A DNA stretch of 64,000 bases, taken from contig NC_065428.1 of the NCBI RefSeq assembly GCF_024362695.1, positions 10,420,895-10,484,894 on the forward strand, written 5' to 3'. A program made the position numbers and the translations under genes. The notes under the pieces were generated by a model. The model was given only the letters and a program-made list of their open reading frames with translations. It ran no database searches and was not told where the DNA came from. Positions within the stretch are counted from its first letter, which is position 1; each line of letters begins with the position of its first letter. The stretch comes from Pectinophora gossypiella. Its lineage: Eukaryota > Arthropoda > Insecta > Lepidoptera > Gelechiidae. Shown here one piece after another: positions 1-10,046 of the stretch.

Positions 1-124
1 GATCATTACGTTTCCAAAATAATCAAAATTTGTATTAAAAGCCAAACAAAACCAATACCTCAGTGTGTCTGTGGGAGTAGGTCGCTTAAAACACAGTTAA
101 ATTATAGCTAGGCGATTCTTAGAA

Positions 125-212
125 TAATAAAGATTTTTTTGGAGCTACTTTTCCCCGGCTATACAGGCTGAGAGAAGCTGCGGTAGTTTTAGGCGGATAA
201 CACGTTCGACAA
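125..212 (+). repeat. Repeat G, 3'-tail-like dispersed repeat
   Basis: This matches other stretches at 34862-34998 (minus), 43730-43865 and 61121-61245. The shared text runs through a CGGCTATACAGG-like core, GAGAAGCTGC and TTTTAGGCGGAT. The better copies end near an AATAAAGATATTTTTGAATTT-like tail, so I infer the 3' untranslated end of a non-LTR retrotransposon. No coding part is left here. Confidence 0.55.
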
Positions 213-261
213 AAAAGCCGATTTTTCAATTAACAGGAGGAGAAGCATAAAAACAATAATC

Positions 262-424
262 TTAACATAACACAACATAAGCTCACGACTATATCCCAAT
301 TGGGGTAGTCAGAGGTACATCTATCACAAGATGAAATAATCACCCACACCTCACTGAGGTTTCTGTTAGACCAACGTGATAGGTGAGCCGTATCGCCGTC
401 TATAATGGTCGAACCTACTGTGTT
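262..424 (-). repeat. Repeat D copy
   Basis: A dispersed repeat of about 160 bp, recognisable by ACAGTTGGCTCGACC, ACGGCGATACGGCTCACC, TTGGTCTAACAGAAA and CCCAATTGGGATA on its sense strand. Further copies lie at 1488-1551, 22783-22890 (minus), 24953-25022, 29435-29577, 31799-31955, 39545-39687 (minus), 41034-41073 and 62189-62335. No tRNA head or ORF is evident. It is probably a SINE or LINE tail. Confidence 0.6.
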
Positions 425-776
425 ATATATGTATGTATGTAGCAAAGTTCGAAAATTAAAAAGAACTCTTACTTGTGTTATGAATCAAGTTAACTGCACA
501 ACTTGGCCGTACTAACACCTGTCGTAGATTAAACTTGGCTAACTATAATATATTAACAGCATGTTGGCAAGATGGTGCTTTAGTTAGGGGCTTACTACCC
601 CCATTGTGCTATGGATAAACAGCTTAATTGTGTTATTTAGCTGGCGAGAAGTGAATATTTATACTATACACCTCTGCTTACCCCTTCAGGGATACAGGCG
701 TGATGCTATGTTGTAATTTTTTATTATCAGTGGACTAGCACTAATAACGTAACACAACATAAGTTCATAGGCATAC

Positions 777-851
777 GGCCTCCGTGGTCCAGTGGTTGAG
801 CGTTAGGCTGACGATCCGGAGGTTCCGGGTTCGAATCCCGTTGGGGAAATA
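777..851 (+). repeat. SINE-A tRNA-like head
   Basis: The segment has box-A-like (GTGGTCCAGTGG) and box-B-like (GGGTTCGAATCCC) promoter motifs, as in the tRNA-derived heads of SINE-A copies elsewhere in the window. Here the usual SINE-A body is missing and a different sequence follows. At 880-950 a reversed fragment of repeat H (TTATTGCACAAACGGGAAAA) abuts it. It is not a functional tRNA gene: no cloverleaf can be drawn. Confidence 0.65.
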
Positions 852-1060
852 TCCGGGGGCCGGCTCCCAATGACTCATCTTTATTGCACAAACGGGAAAA
901 TATAAAATAAAAAATAATGATAACGAGTTATTAATGTAATAACTCATTTGTCTTAAGTCAGTAAGAATACGTGATACCCCTGTTCGGAGAATGTAAGTCA
1001 CGCGACTTGCATCGCAGTGATACAGGTTCGAATGCCGGTTCGGGGTATTAAACACTGAAT

Positions 1061-1818
1061 TTAATTTTATGAATTTTAATTAATGATCTGTGTCATTGAT
1101 ATAACATAATTTCCGAGACAGCTGGGCTTCATATAAATCAAATCAAATCAATTTACTTACGAGAACACATAGAATACAAAAAAGTGGTAAAATAATTCAC
1201 ATAACAATGTTGTGATATGTTCGGCCTGCATGCAGGCGTACAAACATTTTGGGTGTACAAATATACCTACATTAAAAATAATAATAACAAAGCATCCATC
1301 TATTCATGTACCCTTTTCAAAAGCAAGTAAAGAGTATTTCTATTTCTTAAAGAAATGGTATATTGAAAATAAAATTATTAAAAATTATACTTATTATTAA
1401 AAAAAAAATTGAAACTTATAAAAATTCATTCGGTGGTATGGAGCCGGAGCCGGGATTCAAACCTGTGACACTAAGTACCCACGTACTTAGTTCATCCGAT
1501 GATAGTACCTCTGACTACCCCAATTGGGATAAAGTCGTGAGCTTATGTTAGGACGATAAACAGCTGAACGCGTTCTACGCTATTCACACAAAGTACTTTA
1601 AACATTTTATATCGCAAGGAACAATACAGTTAATATATATCACAATAAGTCTTCTCTCTGCAGTAGTATAAAACACAATAGATATATATGAGCTGCCAAA
1701 ATGGTGCGGTTTTAACGACAGCACTGCAAAGGAGGAAGCCATAAAGTTGCGTATGACTCATTCGTTCTCGGCTACACTGAGGATTGGCTAGACAAATAAG
1801 CTTGCCAAAACATCTGCA
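1061..1818. other. Unassigned AT-rich DNA left of Element 1
   Basis: I see no gene here. A repeat D fragment lies at 1488-1551. The sequence ends in the TATA (1819-1822) duplicated by Element 1. Short frames in this stretch lack any recognisable domain. Confidence 0.6.
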
Positions 1819-1822
1819 TATA

Positions 1823-2181
1823 TGTGGGAGGGAGCGGAGAAAAACACTCAAGCCCAATTCCCACTGTTTATTTTTAAAGTTTTACCACAAAATGCACACA
1901 CAATATATTTTTTGAGTAATTCTTCACAAAATATTTGTAATACCACGCGCACACACTTTCGCCATCTTTTTTAATCTCCCGTCCCTTTCACTCCTTACCT
2001 CTCACACTTCCGCTATATTCAGTTCCTTCCGTCTTCGCTCGTATCTTCCCTCCTTCTCGTACACCTGTACCTCGCATATCCTGTTTCTCTGTCTTTCAAT
2101 TCCGTCTCATTCCTTCTCCTTTATCTTACCATCACCTTACTCTCTTACACCTCAAACACCTACACACACTCATACCCCACA
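1823..2181 (-). repeat. Element 1 3' LTR
   Basis: 359 bp, TGTGGG...CCCACA, the same as the copy at 15345-15703. The internal side (2182 onward) lacks the purine-rich tract usually found just before a 3' LTR. On the sense strand the adjacent bases are a mixed GACGGCCGAA. The plus-strand primer of this element is therefore not obvious. Confidence 0.95.
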
Positions 2182-2981
2182 TTCGGCCGTCCTGACCACC
2201 AGTCTGTCCTCAGACTGCAGACTTCAGGATGTATTCATCACCTTACATTCTGTCATTTTCCGTCATACCACATCATCAAGTTACATCTTATCTTATCATC
2301 TTATATGTATCTATTAATTATGTTTATATAAAAAAAATATGAAATGAATTTGTTTACTCTACCATACAAAAATATTGACACTCTAGTATTAGGTTTAATT
2401 ATAAGTATAGCCTTAATTATCCAGAGTTTAAAACAACAAGTAACACTTTGTATATTCATTATGTAGGCATAGTATTGTAACTCTTAGTTAAATATAAATA
2501 GGTTTAAGTTTGTAAGTTGCAGAATCTTAAAACATAGTTTAACTTTTAGTTATTAGTAAGTAAATATAGGTAAGTAAGTAACATCTTAAAGCTTATTTGT
2601 ACTATTTTAGGTTACACAACTTAATATAAAACATAAGTCATACTTTCAGTTTTTTACTCCTAATAGATTAAAGAAGAACGCAGGTAAGTTACAACATAGT
2701 ATTTTTTTTTTATTCTTATAGTTTACTTATACAGATTTTTACTTCTTACTTTATGAAACAACTTATGATTTTATGAATTAAATGTTATAAACATGTAAAC
2801 AATTGTTTTTATTTTAATACAATCTTAAAGTGATAGGTGCTCTTCCTAATATGCTTCACATCCATTCATCTTTCATCATAACATGCAAAGAAAAATGAAA
2901 TAATAAAAAAAAATGAGAGAAAATTCTTCTTCCCTGTAAATAAGTAATATATATAATTATATACCTTTGATATAGATGTTG
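2182..2981 (-). other. Element 1 3' noncoding region
   Basis: About 800 bp between the gag-pol stop codon and the 3' LTR. It is AT-rich with no long frame. No env-like ORF is present on the sense strand. Confidence 0.8.
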
Positions 2982-5009
2982 TTAATCTTCTGGCCATTTC
3001 TTCATATTGTCAGCAGAGGATGATGTTCTTTTGGAGCCCTCTGTGCTGTCATTTACCTTCTCTACATCATAGCGGTCATTCCTCTTCACTTTGGTAACCT
3101 TGTAGGGTCCTAGAAATTTTGGTTTCAGCTTCATTCCGCTTCCAAATTGTGTTCTTTTGATGGCTACGAAGTCTCCAACTTTGTATTTATTACTTTCTTC
3201 TCTGTTTCTATTGTAATTTCGTTTATTTTCTTCCTGTATTTTCTGTATTTGTTCTTTAGCTTTTCTACGTAATTCCTGTCTTTCTTCTATAAAGTTGTCT
3301 CTTTCTTCTTGCTGTAGTAACTCATATATTCGGTCATCTTTACCAGTTCTCATTTTTGATCCTGTTAGTAGTTGGAATGGAGTGGTGCTGATGCTTCTAT
3401 GGTGTGTGCTGTTTATTGCTCTTTGTACTCTGCTCACATGCTTGTACCATAAGCTTGGATCTTCAATGCATAATTTTGTGAGAACAGATATCAATGTTCT
3501 GTGAACACGTTCTACTTGTCCATTTCCGCGTGGAATGCCTGTGGTGATTAGTACATGCTCTATACCTTCATCTTTACAATACTGTGTAAAGTCATTGCTC
3601 GTAAAAGCACTTCCGCGGTCTGTAATAAATCTTGCTGGATTCCCGAATGTTTGTTGATGTATCTTCAATTTATCTATTGTCTCTTTTGCAGTCACGCCTT
3701 TGGTCGGAAATAACCACACAAACTTTGTAAAGCCGTCAATGACTGTCAATATATTATTATACTGTTTCTTGGTCTCAGTCATGGGCCCAATATGGTCAAG
3801 ATGTATAGTACTTAATGGTGTCTCTCCTTTGTCTATTGGGTTAAGAAATCCTTCCTTCTTGTTCTTCCTTGTTGCTAGTAAGCATGGTATACATGTAGCT
3901 ATGTAGTTCTGTACTTTTACTTCCAAGTTCTTTATGTAGTAGCTTTTACTGATAAGTTCTATTGTCTTCTTTACTGCGAAATGTCCATTTGAGTGTGCCT
4001 TCTCTATTATACCTGTTTCCATGGCCATTGGTACTACTAATAGCTTCTCTGTACCCTTGTAGAGTAATCCATCTTGTAAACTATAATCTTCATATGGTTT
4101 ATCTTTTAAAATAGCACAAATCGCCTTTATTCCTTCATCTGTCTCTTGAGCTTTTCTTAAGCTTTCATGCAGGTTATTCAGCAGGCCTACAAAAGGGTTG
4201 CGGCTGAGTGCATCTACATGCTGCATCTTCTTTCCCGCTCTGTGCTCAATAATGAAGTCAAATTCCTGTAAGAATAAAGCCCATCTGGCTACTCTAGCCG
4301 TTAAATCCTTTTTCTGTAATGTCATCTTGAACGCTTGACAATCCGTGATAATTCTGAACCTTATTCCATGTAGATAATGTCTGAATCTTTTTACTGCTTC
4401 GATAACAGCCAATGTTTCTAGTTCATAACTACTATATTTCTTCTCATAATCATTAGTCTTCTTGCTCATGTAGTACACTGGATGTATATCTCCATGTTCA
4501 TCTTTTTGCATCAAAATAGCACCATACGCCAAGCTGGAGGCATCTGTATGTACTTCTGTCTCATATTTTTGGTTATATATCTTCAAAACTGGGTCATCTG
4601 TTAGCTTCTGTTTTAGTGTATTGAATGAAACTCTTTCTCTTTCTTCAAATTCGAATTTTGAATCTTTTCTTAACAAATTGGTAAGTGGACTTGCAATGAA
4701 TGCGAAGTTTGGTATATACTTCCTGAAATATGATGCTAGGCCCACAAAGCTATGTAATTGTTTGAGTGTCTTAGGCTCTGGGAACTTGGCCACAGCTTCT
4801 ATTTTGTCCTGTGATGGTCTCACTTCTCCATTTTCAATTCTGTGTCCCAGGAAGTTGATGTTCGTCATAAGTAGGCTAGCTTTTTTCCAATTTATTTGCA
4901 ATCCATAATTGGCTGCCGTCTGAAGTGTCATCTGTAGTCTTTGCAAACCCTCCTCTTCATCTTTTGCTGTAATAATAATATCATCAATGTAAACAATCAT
5001 CCAACCTCT
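2982..5009 (-). pseudogene. pol: Element 1 pol, C-terminal half (RT active site, RNase H, integrase)
   Basis: This is the downstream half of the Element 1 polyprotein, cut off from its start by Element 2. Visible in order: the RT catalytic YIDD box right at the break; RT thumb and connection; RNase H with TDAS; an integrase zinc finger (H-x3-H ... C-x2-C, in GHFAVKK and CIPC); an integrase core with D (LDHIGP), D (TDRGSAF) and E (GNGQVERVH), with exactly 35 residues between the last D and E; and a GPY-type C-terminal module (FLGPYKV). The frame is open to its stop at 2982. By coordinate arithmetic it is in phase with 13114-15271 once the 8,104-bp insertion and one 4-bp duplication are discounted. 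As it stands it has no start and should not be translated. Clade within Ty3/gypsy not assigned. Confidence 0.93.
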
Positions 5010-6155
5010 TGTAAGACATTACAATGTGGACGCCTTATAGATGTTGTCTTAAAATGAGATATTAGTTTCCCAGGGCGTGGAAATAGGCACCGAACTCAGA
5101 GAATAGGGGGAGAATAAGATTAAAATGTTGGGCGCCGTATAGAAGATCCCCTCCTATTACAAACAAAGCCAAGGTATTGGAAATAATAAAGATTTCACTT
5201 TTAACAAAGGTATAATTGATTCAACAATTTCACAATAAAACAATATGAAGTCAGTCGGTTACAAACCATCCTAATGTAAATTAAGAAATAAATCTATTAC
5301 TATAACATGGTATCTTAACTTAGTATTATACCTAAACAACTAGGTTTTATCCCTCTGAGGATAAGTAAAGTGTCAGGACGGCAGGTCCTGACATAAGGCA
5401 TGGAGTATGTATTGAGGATAAATACTCCATGTATTAGTTGAATAACGCATTGAGAGAATGGCACTATCCATAATAAGTTAAATTAATCATGAAGAAGAGA
5501 TATCTAGATGTTATCCAGAGATTTTAACACCAAACTGGAATTATGTACATTCATGACCGCAGCAGGAACTGACCCTGACGGTAAAAGTAGATAATGAACA
5601 CAAATGGTAGTCATGGCTGGGGAGCTAGACCCTGAAGGAAGACCTTGAAGTTGATTTTTGAAGTTAGTCTTTACAGTTGATCATTCTGGTAGAACTTTAA
5701 CACTGGACTCGGCCGGTGGACTTTGACCCCTGTAACAAAATGACATGTTACAGCTCTGTCAACCCCGTTACGACGCGGAATTAAAGGTAAAAACACTCAC
5801 CACATCACGTGGGACGATATTATAACAGCATTCCCCCTAGTCGATGGACTAAACCATTGTTTTTATACTGAAAGAAAGAACGTGAGGTTAGGTCATTGTC
5901 ATGAACATATGTAGCTCATAATTGCCAACGTTCCACGATAATAACCATCTAAACACTCACCAGAAGACTTCACCATCCTTCCATCATAATATATGTGGCT
6001 TATACACCACTTTAAAGAAATAATCGCGACGGGACTAAATTGCCATCGTCATCGCGTAAACGAAATGTCAAACGAACATAACTTTTTCCCGGCGCGTAGG
6101 CACACACCTGTATGCCATACAGCCAAGTGGGAAGTGTAAAAAAAAACGTGTTACA
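5010..6155 (-). repeat. Element 2 3' LTR
   Basis: 1,146 bp, from TGTAAGAC to GTGTTACA. From 5036 on it matches the other LTR. Its outer (U5) end, 5010-5035, differs from the equivalent bases at 11959-11993. At 5120-5142 it holds a GGCGCCCAACATTTTAA-like segment (sense strand) that resembles the primer-site region. Confidence 0.92.
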
Positions 6156-6911
6156 GTTCCGTTTTAGTTGAGGAAGAAAAATTTTATTTAAAAATTTAAA
6201 ATTTTTAAATAAAATTTTTCGCTACACTCTAGTAACGAAAGAGAAATAACAAGCGACTCCTGATGAGTTAACTTGTTATGAACGTACATTTACCTTACAA
6301 AGGTAAAAGAATGGAAAGAAACAAACATGATCACCATGTATCAATCTTGAAAACACATCTCATGTAGCCCAAGGGAAAAAGGATGAGTACATTACGCACT
6401 AGCCTCGTGCTTACCTGAGTTAAAATTTGGGATTCTCCCAAGAAAACACATTGCACATAGGCAACATATGTTTGAATCAAATCAAAGAAACACCCTGGTG
6501 GTGTCAGACGACAACTCAAAGAATTAAATCTAACACTGCTTAACCTTAAATGAACATACAAATATCTTGAACATAGTCAAGTTAAAGGAAGACCTACCTA
6601 ACTTTTAAATTTAAAATAACAGACTAAACCTTATGCATACGTTTTACTTAGTCATGGCCATGACACTAAACTTATTCCAAGTAAAAACTATTTAAGTACT
6701 TAAAAAAAACTTAATCTATTTTCTTTTTTACATATAAGAGTGAATATCCTTGGCGTCATTTGGGTGACAATCAAACACACACCAAATGCATAAACAAGGC
6801 CTACGGATATTACTCGAACGAGGGAAACCTCATCAAATGGATCATCTTCCTATAGGGATGACCACTTAACAGGTAATGTCCTTGAACACAACTTTGAAAG
6901 TGAGAGAAGAC
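6156..6911 (-). other. Element 2 3' noncoding region with AT hairpin
   Basis: 756 bp between the pol stop and the 3' LTR, without a supported gene. At 6177-6219 lies a perfect inverted repeat: two 21-bp arms around a single central base (6198), made only of A and T. The bases next to the LTR (AAAACGGAAC on the sense strand) are only weakly purine-rich, so the polypurine tract is not clear. Confidence 0.8.
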
Positions 6912-9900
6912 CTAAACTTCCTCACTAGGACCTCGAACAACAAGATCTTTAATGTGGAAGGAACCCAAAGGTTTACCTTCTAAGGTTTTCAATGAATAAA
7001 CTACATTACCTAGCTTTTTATGCACTACACATTTTTCAAACTTAGGGGCTAGTTTAGCAGAAAAGTGCTTGGGAGCGCTGGACAAAGGAAAACATCTTTT
7101 ATAAATAATTTGACCTTCCCGCAATTCCAAAGGACGCTTCCTAAGATTATAATATTTTACATTGTGTTGATATGCCTTTTTAAGGTGACATTCAACTTTC
7201 TTGAAGACTTCAGCCATACGCGGCAACCGAGAAGCAAAAGTTTGGGTATCTACTACTATGGTAGACCCATCACAAGGTGAAGAATCTTGTGTATAAGTAG
7301 CACCATCGATGACCATCTCTCTACCATGATTTAGATAAAAAGCAGTATATTTTGTACTTTCGTGGACCGAAGTATTGAGCGCACACTGGATTTCCTGAAT
7401 GTTCTGATCCCATTTACGATGATCAGAACGCACGAGGGAAGCAATGGCACGAACAATATCACGATTCACGCGTTCAGTTTGATTACACTGGGGATGGTAT
7501 CGAGGATTATAGAATATATGAGGTACTCCGAATGAAGTTAAAGAATCTCTAAATTCTTTAGAAGTGAATTGAGGACCGTTGTCGGTATACAGGATACGAC
7601 ATACGCCATGGACTAGAAAAACATGTTTCTCAAGACATTTCACAATGGCCTTAGAAGTTGCACTACGCAAAGGGAATAAAAGGACATACTTACTGAAATA
7701 ATCAGAGACCACGAATAAGTATTGATTGCGAGAATAAGAAGAAGGGAAAGGACCTAATATATCGCATGATATAGCCTCCCAAGGTTTAGTAACTTGACGG
7801 GGGTTACCCATCAGACCAGGCCTAGCAGTATTGACCGGCTTGTATGAACGACATACCTCACAATTGTCAACATATGATTTTACATCTTTAAATAAAGAAG
7901 GCCAGAAATAAATGGAAGAAATTTTCTTGTGGGTCTTAGCCACACCGAAATGACCGGAAGAAGGCTCATCATGATATTTTCGAAGAACTTCTACATATTT
8001 TTCACGGGGAACAACGATTTTCCAATCGTGTTGAGAAATAAGATGATATTTATTTTTAGATAAACGACATAGTTTACCATTTACTACCGAGAAATTAGGA
8101 TAACGACGAGGATTTTTAGTACAACCGTTAAAGACTTCAATATACCAAGGATCAGAAATAGTGTAGGGATCGATCTCAATTGAGCCAATCTTGATTCTAG
8201 ACAAAGTATCAGGTATCACATGTTCTTTACCTTTCCTGTGAATTATATCAAAATCGAACTGACTCAAACGACATGCCCATCTATTTAGACGACCACTCGG
8301 ATTACTAAGATTCTGAAACCACTGCAACGAGGCATGATCGGTTATAATATAACATTTGCTACCCTCAACATAAGGACGGTATAACTCCAGAGAATAAATC
8401 ACAGCTAACAGTTCTCTTTCTGTCGCTGAGTAATTGATTTCTTGGGCGTTTAATGTTCTGCTACTATAAGCGATAGGGTGATCAATACCATCGACCCTTT
8501 GAGTTAAAACAGCACCAATAGCAAACGAGGAAGCATCCGTATGGATGTAAAATGGCTGAGAGAAATCAGGACATTGTAGAATAGGTGACGAGATAAGAGC
8601 AGATTTAAGTTGGGTGAAAGCTTCTTCAGCTTCCGGAGACCATGTAAAAGGTACCTTCTTACTAGTAAGTCGAGACAAAGGTCTAGCAACATGAGAGAAA
8701 TTTTGGATAAAACGACGGTACCAACCCGCCATTCCCAAGAAACGTTTAACTGACTTCGCGTCAGTTGGCGTTGGAAAATTTGCAATAACATCTACTTTAG
8801 AAGGATCGGTCCTAAGACCATATCGATCAACTACGAAACCGAGATATTTAAGTTCAGATCGACAGAAAAATGACTTTTTCACGTTAATAGTGAGATTAGC
8901 GAATCTTAGTTTTTCATAAACCGCCTTTAGAATTTTCACGTGTTCTTCAAAAGAACTGGTACAGATAATGATGTCGTCAATGAAACAAAACACTTTGTTA
9001 TCAAATTGAGAGGAGAAAAGATTATCCATTAGCCTTTGCATAGTAGCGGAGGCTCCTACAAGACCAAAACACATGACCTTGTAATGAAATAGCCCACGGC
9101 CAGGAACCGTGAAAGCTGTTTTCTCTTTCGAAGAAGTAGAGAGAGGAATCTGATGATACGCAGCACTCAAGTCAAGAGAAGTTAAGTATTTAGCATCGCG
9201 AAGATTGTCCATGATATAATTAATATATGGCAGTGGATAGGCATCAGGTTTTGACACTGAATTTAACCTTCTACTATCTAAACACAGACGAATATCACCA
9301 TTGGCTTTAGGTACCATGGTTACTGGAGAATTCCAAGGAGAGAAAGATGGTTCAACAATATCATGTTGGAGCATTCGGTTTAACTCACCGTCTAGAAGTT
9401 TAAGTTTTTCAGGACTAATACGATAATATTTTTGTTTTATGGGTTTCGCATCGCCTGTTTCTATAACATGTTCTATTAAATGAGTACGACCAAGGCCGAC
9501 TAACTCTGAATCAATATTTGAGAAAAGTTGTTTAACGTTAACAATTTCTTGTTTTTGAAAATCCGAAAGAGAATCTAAATTGCGCAAGCCATTTTCTTTG
9601 ACACTTGCTACATTGTATAAATCGACAGGCTCTATTGCAGGTAGACACGCCAGAACTTCTGGGGCTAAGTTAAATGATTTCCAGAAATTAATTCCGAAAT
9701 GTAATGGAAGTTTGATTTCGGGTTGAATGTAAAATTGAATGAGCTTAACCTCATTGTTATATTCAATAGGAATATCCATGTAAAATTGGCAAATGTATTC
9801 GTGACCACTCGCCACTTTCAAAAATACAGGGGACTTTAAATTACGCAATGGGATACCAAGATTTTTAAAGAATTTATGAGCATTGTTTCCTAAAATAGAA

Positions 9901-10040
9901 CAAGCGGCTCCACAGTCGAGTAGACCAGAAATTTTAATACCATAGACTTTAACAGTTAAATAAGGGCGAAAGTCTTTAGAATTAGGATTAAATATCGCCT
10001 CCCTGCAGGATTCAGATCCCAGAGAGACTAAGCAATCTAG
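6912..10040 (-). CDS. pol: Element 2 Pol polyprotein (protease, RT, RNase H, integrase)
   Basis: Reads in the -1 frame relative to gag and would be made by frameshifting at 10040-10046, giving about 1,042 residues after the shift. Order: aspartic protease with an unusual DCGA active-site box (about residue 36-40), then ILG; RT with FIDD in place of YVDD/YIDD; RNase H with TDASS; integrase zinc finger (H in HDEPSSGHFG, then CEVC); integrase core D (CDILGPF), D (YTDNGPQF) and E (QTERVN), with 35 residues between the last two; and a C-terminal module ending in an HIKDLVV-type segment. No internal stop was seen, so the frame looks functional. The protein would act in a cytoplasmic virus-like particle, copying the element RNA and inserting the DNA. 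The DCGA protease and FIDD RT are within the natural range of the family but are less common forms. Confidence 0.93.
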   Translation of the reverse strand, partial: LDCLVSLGSESCREAIFNPNSKDFRPYLTVKVYGIKISGLLDCGAACSILGNNAHKFFKNLGIPLRNLKSPVFLKVASGHEYICQFYMDIPIEYNNEVKLIQFYIQPEIKLPLHFGINFWKSFNLAPEVLACLPAIEPVDLYNVASVKENGLRNLDSLSDFQKQEIVNVKQLFSNIDSELVGLGRTHLIEHVIETGDAKPIKQKYYRISPEKLKLLDGELNRMLQHDIVEPSFSPWNSPVTMVPKANGDIRLCLDSRRLNSVSKPDAYPLPYINYIMDNLRDAKYLTSLDLSAAYHQIPLSTSSKEKTAFTVPGRGLFHYKVMCFGLVGASATMQRLMDNLFSSQFDNKVFCFIDDIIICTSSFEEHVKILKAVYEKLRFANLTINVKKSFFCRSELKYLGFVVDRYGLRTDPSKVDVIANFPTPTDAKSVKRFLGMAGWYRRFIQNFSHVARPLSRLTSKKVPFTWSPEAEEAFTQLKSALISSPILQCPDFSQPFYIHTDASSFAIGAVLTQRVDGIDHPIAYSSRTLNAQEINYSATERELLAVIYSLELYRPYVEGSKCYIITDHASLQWFQNLSNPSGRLNRWACRLSQFDFDIIHRKGKEHVIPDTLSRIKIGSIEIDPYTISDPWYIEVFNGCTKNPRRYPNFSVVNGKLCRLSKNKYHLISQHDWKIVVPREKYVEVLRKYHDEPSSGHFGVAKTHKKISSIYFWPSLFKDVKSYVDNCEVCRSYKPVNTARPGLMGNPRQVTKPWEAISCDILGPFPSSYSRNQYLFVVSDYFSKYVLLFPLRSATSKAIVKCLEKHVFLVHGVCRILYTDNGPQFTSKEFRDSLTSFGVPHIFYNPRYHPQCNQTERVNRDIVRAIASLVRSDHRKWDQNIQEIQCALNTSVHESTKYTAFYLNHGREMVIDGATYTQDSSPCDGSTIVVDTQTFASRLPRMAEVFKKVECHLKKAYQHNVKYYNLRKRPLELREGQIIYKRCFPLSSAPKHFSAKLAPKFEKCVVHKKLGNVVYSLKTLEGKPLGSFHIKDLVVRGPSEEV

Positions 10041-10046
10041 TTTTTT
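9997..10046 (-). promoter_or_regulatory. Programmed -1 frameshift site between gag and pol of Element 2
   Basis: On the minus strand the heptamer A AAA AAC (10046-10040) sits in the gag frame directly before the gag stop TAG (10039-10037). Pol is open in the -1 frame from here. After an 11-nt spacer, a stem can be drawn between GTCTCTCTG (10028-10020) and CAGGGAGGC (10005-9997), topped by GGAT/ATCC with loop CTGA. The heptamer type is well established in retroviral frameshifting. The fold was done by hand and a pseudoknot was not tested. Confidence 0.82.

Noticed and set aside
777..851. tRNA genes (also at 19456, 27542, 33400, 38784, 58985 and others)
   Set aside because: All have A-box and B-box-like motifs but continue into SINE bodies, recur in many diverged copies and do not fold into a full cloverleaf.
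2182..2981. env gene in Element 1
   Set aside because: The sense strand has no frame of useful length between pol and the LTR.
6331..6561. Small ORF in the 3' region of Element 2 as an env or accessory gene
   Set aside because: 76 codons with no signal peptide, membrane span or known motif.
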